Assembly (NCBI GenBank): GCA_003225595.1
Contig: QIAR01000235.1
Location: forward strand, 1 to 16,474
Length of the DNA stretch: 16,474 nucleotides
Source of the DNA: Acidobacteriota bacterium
GTDB taxonomy: Bacteria > Acidobacteriota > Terriglobia > Terriglobales > Acidobacteriaceae
Direction of reading: 5' to 3'
The translations under genes were made by a program, and so were the position numbers. Shown one piece after another: positions 8,225 through 13,568 of the stretch (its first letter is position 1; each line of letters begins with the position of its first letter). The notes under the pieces were generated by a model. The model was not told the origin of the DNA and searched no databases. It saw nothing but the letters and a program-made list of their open reading frames with translations.

Positions 8225-9616
8225 ATGGGCTTCGACACCATTATTGCCAACGGCATCGTGGTTACGGCTACCGATACTTACCTAGCCGATGTGGCTATCG
8301 AAGATGGCCGTATCGTTGCCCTCGGTCGCAATCTGCCGCGCGACAATGCCAAGTGCCTGCTCGATGCCGCCGGTAAGTATGTCTTCCCGGGAGGGATCGA
8401 CGTCCACACGCATCTCGACATGCCATTTGGCGGCACCACCAGCGCGGACGATTTCGAGACCGGCACTCGCGCTGCTGCCTTCGGGGGCACAACCACCCTG
8501 ATCGACTTTGCCATCCAGTACAAAGGACAGTCCCTCCGTACCGCGTTCGATACCTGGATGCAGAAAGCCTCATCAAAAGCTACCGCCGATTATGGGTTTC
8601 ACTGCATCATCACCGATCTTCCTGATGCGCAACTGGAAGAGATGCCGCAGTTGGTGCGCGAGGGCATCACTAGCTTCAAACTCTTCATGGCATACCCGGG
8701 CGTATTCATGCTCGACGACGCCAGCATTTTTAAAGCTCTCCGCGCGTCAGCCAAAGCCGGTGCGATGGTCTGCATGCACGCGGAAAACGGCGGAGCCATT
8801 GATGTCATCGTGAAGCAGGCTCTGGCCGAAGGGAAGACCGCACCCAAGTACCACGCGCTCACGCGTCCGACGACTGCCGAAGCCGAAGCCACGGCTCGCG
8901 CCATCGCGCTGGCGGAAATGGCTGACGCGCCCGTCTACATCGTGCACCTTAGTTGCAACGATGCGCTGGAGAAGGTCCTCGAAGCGCGTGATCGCGGCCT
9001 GCCTGTTTATGCCGAGACCTGTCCTCAATACCTGTACCTCTCGATTGAGAACTTCGACGTCCCCGGCTTTGAAGGCGCCAAGTACGTCTTCACGCCGCCG
9101 TTACGCGAAAAGTGGCACCAGGAGAAGCTGTGGAAGGGGCTGAAAAACGACCACCTGCAGGTGGTCTCTACCGATCATTGCCCTTTTTGCTTCAAGGAGC
9201 AAAAAGAGCTGGGTGTCGGTGACTTCACTAAGATCCCCAATGGCGGTCCCGGGATCGAACATCGCATGAGCCTCGTATATTCGGGCGGGGTTGGGCAGGG
9301 TCGCTTCAGCGTGAATCGCTTTGTTGAATTGGTCGCAACCACACCCGCCAAACTCTTTGGCCTCTACCCCCGCAAGGGAACCATTGCGGTGGGCAGCGAC
9401 GCGGACCTGGTTATCTTCGATCCCAAGCGCGAGCACACGATCAGCGCTAAGACCCATCACATGCGCGTGGACTATTCCATGTTCGAGGGGATCAAGGTGA
9501 AGGGAATGCCTGACGTTGTGCTCTCCCGCGGACGCGTGCTGGTCGAAGGCGACAACTTTTTTGGCCGCCCAGGCCAGGGCGAGTTTCTCAAGAGGGGCGC
9601 CTGCCCGGCGCTTTGA
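8225..9616 (+). CDS. hydA: Dihydropyrimidinase / D-hydantoinase
   Basis: A 463-aa cyclic amidohydrolase with a dinuclear metal centre. It opens 5,6-dihydrouracil or dihydrothymine (and 5-substituted hydantoins) to the N-carbamoyl-beta-amino acid. All hallmark residues are present: His61 and His63 in DVHTHLDMPFGG, carbamylated-lysine candidate Lys152 in SFKLFMAYPG with catalytic Tyr158 next to it, His185 in CMHAENG, His241 in VHLSC and Asp317 in STDHCPF. The C-terminus has the usual KGTIAVGSDADLVIFDP segment. Length is normal for the family. AAGGAGA (8215-8221) precedes the ATG. Its product is the substrate of the nitrilase-family beta-ureidopropionase encoded 5 kb upstream. Symbol given by family convention (also pydB). 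Confidence 0.95.
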   Translation: MGFDTIIANGIVVTATDTYLADVAIEDGRIVALGRNLPRDNAKCLLDAAGKYVFPGGIDVHTHLDMPFGGTTSADDFETGTRAAAFGGTTTLIDFAIQYKGQSLRTAFDTWMQKASSKATADYGFHCIITDLPDAQLEEMPQLVREGITSFKLFMAYPGVFMLDDASIFKALRASAKAGAMVCMHAENGGAIDVIVKQALAEGKTAPKYHALTRPTTAEAEATARAIALAEMADAPVYIVHLSCNDALEKVLEARDRGLPVYAETCPQYLYLSIENFDVPGFEGAKYVFTPPLREKWHQEKLWKGLKNDHLQVVSTDHCPFCFKEQKELGVGDFTKIPNGGPGIEHRMSLVYSGGVGQGRFSVNRFVELVATTPAKLFGLYPRKGTIAVGSDADLVIFDPKREHTISAKTHHMRVDYSMFEGIKVKGMPDVVLSRGRVLVEGDNFFGRPGQGEFLKRGACPAL

Positions 9617-9692
9617 AGCTGAGTTTTGCTATTGGTGACGTCAACCAGGTGCGGACTCACTGCGCTTCTGTGGTCGCCGCGAGCACAGTCGA

Positions 9693-10526
9693 TTATCCAA
9701 TGATACAAATCATATCTAGGATTTGTCGGCCGAGTTCCTTGGTTCCTTTGAAGCTCATCCTTCGTTCCGCCGACGACTTCTCCAATCCCTTCGTAAACAA
9801 TTTCCACGCGACATCTTGAGGCATGCGAACTGTAGCCTTAGGTTTTTCTTCCACACCGAGCCACAATTCCCACCGGTCCTGCTTTCGTATAAGGAACCAG
9901 TCTCCACCTGCGGGGCCCGTGATTTCTGTCTTGATCAGCGTCTCCTCAACCGCACGCACGTTTCTATAGACATGCGGCAGCGCTCGCATGAACGTATCTA
10001 GAACGGGAAACAGGTATTCCCGGCTGGTAAGCCCTAGCCGGTGCACCGCTTCCCTGATTTGTTCCTGGTGGTGCCACTTCTCTGTGTATTCCCTTGCAAT
10101 ATCAAACCAGTTCGGCGACACCTGCTCTCCGGCCCAGCTCACCGGAAATATCGCGGTCTTGTAGGGGTCAAGAGTCTTGAAGAACTCGTACATCTCCTGC
10201 CCAACTTTTTCCAGCAGTTCGATCAGCAAGCGGGGACTAAGGCGCCGTGCAGCCTTGACCCACTCAGCGTTAGTCTGGTTGATGTAGTTCGTGGGATCAC
10301 GATCCGTCTGCAGCTTTGGCGTATCGAGACTGACGTATTGGTCGCGGTCAACGGCAAGCCTTCGGAGAGTGGTATCCAACAGGTGTGCTACGACGTCTTT
10401 CACACTCCACACACCTGTGGCAGGCCGCTTCCAGTCTTCATCTTCGAGGCTGCATAGCAGTTCCTGTAGTTCTGCGTTCAGCTTCGGAAAAAGCTCCGTC
10501 ACGAAGATTGGTCCAGGAGTTTTCAT
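9693..10526 (-). CDS. DinB / maleylpyruvate-isomerase-like protein
   Basis: A 277-aa protein of the DinB-like four-helix-bundle superfamily with a maleylpyruvate-isomerase N-terminal pattern (GVWSVKDVVAHLLDTTLRR). Candidate metal-binding histidines are His48 in VVAHLLD and His152/153 in EKWHHQEQIREAV, numbered from the ATG. The last 80 residues (GGDWFLIRKQDRWELWLG, then FTKGLEKSSAERRMSFKG) look like the SCP2-like small domain often fused to this bundle. Some relatives are thiol-dependent isomerases or transferases, but most are uncharacterised, so no substrate is assigned. A TTG at 10538 would add four residues. I prefer the ATG ending at 10526. It converges on the dihydropyrimidinase gene with 76 bp between and seems to be a separate unit. 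Confidence 0.8.
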   Translation of the reverse strand: MKTPGPIFVTELFPKLNAELQELLCSLEDEDWKRPATGVWSVKDVVAHLLDTTLRRLAVDRDQYVSLDTPKLQTDRDPTNYINQTNAEWVKAARRLSPRLLIELLEKVGQEMYEFFKTLDPYKTAIFPVSWAGEQVSPNWFDIAREYTEKWHHQEQIREAVHRLGLTSREYLFPVLDTFMRALPHVYRNVRAVEETLIKTEITGPAGGDWFLIRKQDRWELWLGVEEKPKATVRMPQDVAWKLFTKGLEKSSAERRMSFKGTKELGRQILDMICIIG

Positions 10527-10635
10527 CGCGAGACCCAAAAGTATACGACCCGCAAGGGCATCATCAGCGTTGGTGAAACACGGCGCACCTACGGGAATGG
10601 CCCTATGGCAAGCAGTTGGGCAGTGCTTTAGCAGC

Positions 10636-10748
10636 TTGCGGAAAAACGCTTGATTCGTGTCGGAGCATGCTCACAGACGTGCCGCAAGGGTCGCATCCTG
10701 AAAGTCGCCTTCAGGCAAACTGAGGTCCCCGATTGAGTTTTTCCGCAA
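10636..10748. repeat. 113-bp segment bounded by 12-bp perfect inverted repeats
   Basis: TTGCGGAAAAAC at 10636-10647 is exactly reversed and complemented as GTTTTTCCGCAA at 10737-10748. The similarity continues loosely outward (GCTGCTAAA versus CCGTTTA, reading from TTTTTCCGCAA). A 10-base match, GCGGAAAAAC, also occurs at 7066-7075 in the intergenic gap after the NCS1 gene. No coding sequence lies between the arms. A small non-autonomous mobile repeat or REP-like element is one explanation; chance plus a regulatory site is another. Confidence 0.4.
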
Positions 10749-11080
10749 CCGTTTAGGGGATTGGAATGCAGTGTCTATCATTTGCTTATCTGAAGTCCTT
10801 AGCTCTAGCTGTGCCAAAGGCGGGCACCGCCCAAAACGAAAACGCCCCAGACTCAGTTGAGTCATGGGACGCTCGTCGAACAGCCCCTCCCCCGAAAGTC
10901 TGTCCATCACCACCCTACCAAGCTGGGCCGTGCATGTGAATGGCCCGAATGGGCTACTCATGGAATCATCGCTTGGCGCGGTCGCCCTATTGCGGGTGTG
11001 GCACAAGTCAGCTAAACCTCTCCACAGTACTTAGCATCCATCTCCCGAACTCCGGACCTGAAGGATGCCGGGAAAGCAAG

Positions 11081-11314
11081 TCAAGCAAATAGCTCGACTA
11101 CCATTGGTTCGCCGCCCGTTTTTCGGTGCAAGCCCTTGCGCGTGCGGACCTCGCCCACAATGCCCCATACTGCCATGAGGACCCAGGCGTTCTGGGCTTT
11201 CGTCGTCCATTCGCCTAGGGTACAGGATTTGCTGTAACGCAGATTTTCTCGCCCGACCGCCCGAAAGTTCCCCGCTCCTGATGCCCCGGCTCCTATCCAG
11301 CAGAAAGGACAACG
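11081..11314 (-). pseudogene. Possible decayed coding fragment, function unknown
   Basis: On the minus strand a frame is open for 77 codons from a TAG (complement of 11315-11317) to a TGA (complement of 11081-11083). It has no start codon with a ribosome-binding site. Codon third positions are GC-rich and the translation looks protein-like: RCPFCW near the start, LGEWTTKAQNAWVLMAVWG in the middle, KTGGEPMVVELFA at the end. I do not recognise a family. It may be a remnant of a mobile-element gene or simply non-coding. Confidence 0.2.
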
Positions 11315-11321
11315 CTATTCG

Positions 11322-11338
11322 CTGGCACGGCTCGTGCT
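11322..11338 (+). promoter_or_regulatory. Sigma-54 (-24/-12) promoter upstream of STAS gene
   Basis: CTGGCACGGCTCGTGCT matches the sigma-54 consensus YTGGCACG-N4-TTGCW at all but one of the 13 defined positions. The invariant GG (11324-11325) and GC (11336-11337) are exactly 10 bases apart. The predicted transcription start is about 11349, giving a leader of about 47 bases before the STAS start codon. The cognate enhancer-binding protein is not in the window. Confidence 0.75.
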
Positions 11339-11395
11339 GGTTACGCCTGGAAGGAAGGTAAAGACAAACGAGGTACTGCTTGAGGGAAGGGAGTC

Positions 11396-11758
11396 ATGCT
11401 CAGCGTACATGTCGATAACGTACAGGACGTGGCCGTCGTTCAGTGTGAAGGTCGAATCGTACACAGCGATGCCGCTTACACGCTGCGCAATGCCGTCACA
11501 TTGCAAACTGACGCGCGCGCCGTTGTACTCGATCTCTCCGGGGTGGAAGCGTTAGAGGGCGGTGGGCTGGGTATGTTGGTATTTCTGCGGCAATGGACTC
11601 GGGACCGCGGCATTCAACTTAAGTTGGTCAATCCGTCTAGATTCGTGCGGCGAAGGCTGGAGCGCTCCGGCTTGAGTCGTATTTTTGAGGTCGCGTCAAT
11701 CCGTGACGTGCTGGCCCTCGTTGGCTCTGGTAAAGGCCGGTATGCGATGGCTTCCTAA
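11396..11758 (+). CDS. STAS-domain protein (anti-sigma-factor-antagonist-like, no phospho-Ser)
   Basis: A 120-aa single STAS domain of the SpoIIAA/RsbV type. Members bind kinase-type anti-sigma factors or act in partner-switching modules. The core VLDLSGVEALEGGGLGMLV (44-62) occupies the phosphorylation loop. The usual D-S-S-G or D-S-x-G is replaced by E-G-G-G, so there is no serine or threonine for an RsbW-like kinase at the normal position. The rest of the fold looks intact, from VQCEGRIVHSDAAYTLRNAV through the C-terminal SRIFEVASIRDVLALV helix. AGGGAG lies about 6 bases before the ATG. A strong sigma-54-type promoter lies about 60 bases upstream. No kinase or phosphatase partner is nearby. 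Acidobacteria carry many such small STAS proteins of unknown output. Confidence 0.85.
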   Translation: MLSVHVDNVQDVAVVQCEGRIVHSDAAYTLRNAVTLQTDARAVVLDLSGVEALEGGGLGMLVFLRQWTRDRGIQLKLVNPSRFVRRRLERSGLSRIFEVASIRDVLALVGSGKGRYAMAS

Positions 11759-11817
11759 CCTGTGCCACATGCCTGTCAAGTTTCGTGCATTGCCGCAACG
11801 TCAGAAAGTGGTAGACC

Positions 11818-12018
11818 TTGCTAGTCGGCAAACGAACCAAAAGCAAATCTATCATTTTTTATATACTGCTCGGCATTTTCTTGACTGTGCTGGTGTGCGT
11901 TTTTCTCGCGGCCTGGGCCCACAGACATACTCTTCCGAGGCTGCCGATCGAGGGAAGCCCGCGAAGCGGAGCGCTCAGGCTGCCCGTGCCGGCGCAAACT
12001 CCGCCACACGGCGGTTAA
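11818..12018 (+). CDS. Small single-pass membrane protein (hypothetical)
   Basis: A 66-codon frame starting at TTG 11818. The translation has a basic N-terminus (VGKRTKSKS), one strongly hydrophobic helix at about 12-33 (IIFYILLGIFLTVLVCVFLAAW), then a proline- and arginine-rich tail. Topology would be N-in with the tail outside by the positive-inside rule. It lies 59 bp after the STAS gene and 45 bp before the metallothionein ATG, so cotranscription is possible. The TTG start has no convincing ribosome-binding site, so the start is uncertain, but the segment organisation is typical of real small membrane proteins. No family recognised. Confidence 0.45.
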   Translation: MLVGKRTKSKSIIFYILLGIFLTVLVCVFLAAWAHRHTLPRLPIEGSPRSGALRLPVPAQTPPHGG

Positions 12019-12063
12019 CCTGTGTCAGCTTCCAGAAACACTTCGGGCAGGAAGGAAAACATC

Positions 12064-12216
12064 ATGGCAAAAGATGAGCAAAAGAAGTGTGCACACCTCT
12101 CATGCAAGTGTGTTGTTACCTCTGATGAGAAGTATTGCAGCCAGTTATGTAAGGAGGCTGGCGCGGATGAAGTGGAGATCACCTGTGACTGTGGCCATCC
12201 AGCTTGTGCCGAGTAG
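12064..12216 (+). CDS. Bacterial metallothionein (SmtA/BmtA-type)
   Basis: A 50-aa cysteine-rich protein expected to bind Zn, Cd or Cu through thiolate clusters in the cytoplasm. It has eight cysteines (9, 14, 16, 25, 29, 41, 43, 48) and histidines 11 and 45. They are arranged as CAHxxCxC, then YCSxxCKxA, then CxCGHxxC, which is the pattern of prokaryotic metallothioneins such as cyanobacterial SmtA and Pseudomonas BmtA. Unlike SmtA it ends with CAE rather than CxC, so the last ligand of the usual cluster is missing. An upstream in-frame ATG at 12022 exists, but the ATG at 12064 follows GGAAGGAAAA at proper distance and starts right at the conserved domain. It sits among small same-strand genes; no SmtB-like repressor is visible. 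Confidence 0.85.
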   Translation: MAKDEQKKCAHLSCKCVVTSDEKYCSQLCKEAGADEVEITCDCGHPACAE

Positions 12217-12289
12217 CTGAGGTTGGCAATCCAGGGTCCGTCCATCTCTATTTGACGCTGCATACGCGCCCGTATCCCGCTGACGGCGT

Positions 12290-12736
12290 ATGCCTTTTGT
12301 AATCTTCGTGCTGCACATGTTGGCAAGGTACTCAGGGCACTTGCGACCTCAGTCGATGCAGATCACGCGAATGATGAATTCCCTCACACGTGTCCCGTCA
12401 TGGATTGCCTCAAACTGGAAGACCAGTGCAGTGGTGGTTTGCGCTGTCGGAGTTGCAGCTACGTGCAGATGGTACCTCGAAACCGATAAGGCCCGAGTTC
12501 AACGTGCGCAGCGGAAGAGAGAAAAGGAACTTCGCGCACTCGCTGATAAAATTTTGGCCTATGGGCGCACTGTCCATCAGTGTTATCAAACCGGGGACGT
12601 GGTGGTCAGCGAAGGCGATTTAGCCGAACGACTCTGCGAGCGCCCCGACACGGTTGCCACAGCACTGAACGTCCTCTTGCGCGAACAAAAAGTCCAAAGG
12701 GCTCCCCTGAGCGGATATTGGAAGCTAAACGGGTGA
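12290..12736 (+). CDS. Membrane-anchored protein with winged-helix-like C-terminal domain (hypothetical)
   Basis: A frame of 148 codons. Alternative in-frame ATGs at 12356, 12371 and 12374 are possible, and none has a clear ribosome-binding site. A hydrophobic segment at about residues 43-60 (WKTSAVVVCAVGVAATCRWY) is followed by a basic, charged helix likely to form a coiled coil (about 65-90). The C-terminal 55 residues contain DVVVSEGDLAERLCERPDTV, then ALNVLLREQKV and SGYWKLNG. They look like a small winged helix (recognition helix plus beta wing), by eye only. No family recognised. It could be a membrane-tethered regulator or an adaptor that uses the fold for protein contacts. It lies 73 bp after the metallothionein gene. 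Confidence 0.5.
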   Translation: MPFVIFVLHMLARYSGHLRPQSMQITRMMNSLTRVPSWIASNWKTSAVVVCAVGVAATCRWYLETDKARVQRAQRKREKELRALADKILAYGRTVHQCYQTGDVVVSEGDLAERLCERPDTVATALNVLLREQKVQRAPLSGYWKLNG

Positions 12737-12836
12737 TCTCAGGTCGGCATTCGGCTTGGCTTAGGCAGCGCGCAGAAGTGATTAGCAGCTTCTTCAAAAT
12801 GTGCGAAAACCGACTCCTCTCCCCAAGCAAAAGAAC

Positions 12837-13208
12837 AAAACTTATCTCATAGTGCGCCCCAACGGCGCAGTTCACCAGCGGGGGGAAGGACCCGCCCAGA
12901 CAGTTGTCGGGATCTGGAGCCGGGCGCTTACCCATAAACCGCAGCCGGTGCGACGGGTGATGATCCCGAAGCCCGGATGCGGTGAGCGGCCGCTCGGAAT
13001 TCCCTGTCTTGTCGCGTAGGTGTTCCCTGAATCATTCCAAAGTACACAAGCTACTTTGCGAAGCTACAGCGATGTAGTGGACGCGGATTTGTCCAAGCAC
13101 TTCGACACGATCCCACATGCGGAACTATTAACGTCGATGGCGCGACGCATCGTGGATCGAGACATGCTGCGTCTGATCAAGATGTGGTGGAAGTTTCCAA
13201 CGATGTGA
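12837..13208 (+). pseudogene. Decayed group II intron reverse transcriptase/maturase fragment
   Basis: One reading frame holds two separate matches to group II intron RTs. The first is LTHKPQPVRRVMIPKPG plus GERPLGIPCL (12927-13010), the RT0/RT1 region. After an in-frame TAG (13017-13019), DVVDADLSKHFDTIPHAELL and RRIVDRDMLRLIKMWWKFP follow (13071-13199). This is RT motif A, whose DAD supplies the first catalytic aspartate. The stretch of about 45 residues normally between these blocks is missing. Everything after motif A is gone too, including the YADD box and the maturase domain. Double stops occur just after 13205. So this is an internally deleted, 3'-truncated fossil. No intron domain V was recognised nearby. 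Left boundary of homology is uncertain. Confidence 0.85.
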
Positions 13209-13520
13209 TGAGGCCAGGGCTCCCCACTTTAATCGTTCGAGTTTGGGTACGGGGTAGACGCGACGTCTTGTCGTAACAGGTCGGCAGACACTCACGGGTG
13301 TGGAACATGTTTTCTCTTGTGGAAACGGTCTTCCACCACGACTTGAGTCCTGAGTTACCGTCGTAACGCCTCAAAGGTAACGCCTCGACCAAAGAAATTT
13401 ACGGAGACGCAGTTTCTGCGGCGGCTCACGAGTGAGCTAAGTTCTCTCGCTGGCACGAATTCCGAGCTGCGTTAGCCAAGGACCGAACGCTCCCACCATC
13501 GGCGGCACGGCAAGTCTGTG
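13209..13520. other. Non-coding spacer upstream of the exopolysaccharide operon
   Basis: No gene is supported in this 312-bp stretch between the RT fossil and the operon promoter. Two structured motifs are visible. A perfect inverted repeat GTGGAA-N6-TTCCAC (13319-13336) lies about 210 bp before the predicted transcription start, a position and shape suitable for an enhancer-binding protein site. A 10-bp direct repeat GTAACGCCTC occurs at 13363-13372 and 13377-13386. The rest looks like decayed sequence. Confidence 0.5.
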
Positions 13521-13537
13521 TTGGCATCGCGTTTGCA
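13521..13537 (+). promoter_or_regulatory. Sigma-54 (-24/-12) promoter upstream of exopolysaccharide operon
   Basis: TTGGCATCGCGTTTGCA has the invariant GG (13523-13524) and GC (13535-13536) exactly 10 bases apart. It matches TTGGCA and the full TTGCA half of the consensus YTGGCACG-N4-TTGCW. The predicted start is about 13548, 21 bases ahead of the ATG at 13569. Polysaccharide operons under sigma-54 and enhancer-binding proteins are known in several bacteria, which fits this placement. Confidence 0.65.
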
Positions 13538-13568
13538 CTATAGGTAGGAAACTCCCCCCGCATAGGTT

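Larger units (their letters stand above)
10527..11395. other. 869-bp stretch without a convincing gene
   Basis: No open frame here has credible coding character plus a start and ribosome-binding site. It does hold a 12-bp inverted-repeat pair (10636-10647 and 10737-10748), a hairpin CCTGAA...TTCAGG (10697-10715), a perfect palindrome GACTCAGTTGAGTC (10850-10863), a 77-codon minus-strand frame without a start (11081-11314), and a sigma-54-type promoter (11322-11338). It resembles an accumulation of small repeats and decayed sequence ahead of the STAS gene. Confidence 0.6.

Noticed and set aside
9617..9692. Imperfect palindrome around GGTGACGTCAACC as a terminator or CRP-like site
   Set aside because: Short, imperfect, and located between convergent genes with no T-run.
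10671..11006. 111-codon minus-strand frame with an ATG in the gene-poor region
   Set aside because: It reads through the inverted repeat and palindromes, has no ribosome-binding site and no recognisable motif.
12756..12772. GG-N10-GC spacing after the winged-helix-like gene
   Set aside because: Only the dinucleotides match; the flanking consensus is absent.
13177..13392. 71-codon minus-strand frame downstream of the RT fossil
   Set aside because: No family match and poor composition; it overlaps decayed sequence and the inverted repeat.
13449..13465. CTGGCACGAATTCC, a perfect -24 half site
   Set aside because: No GC at the required 10-base spacing and no TTGCW half.
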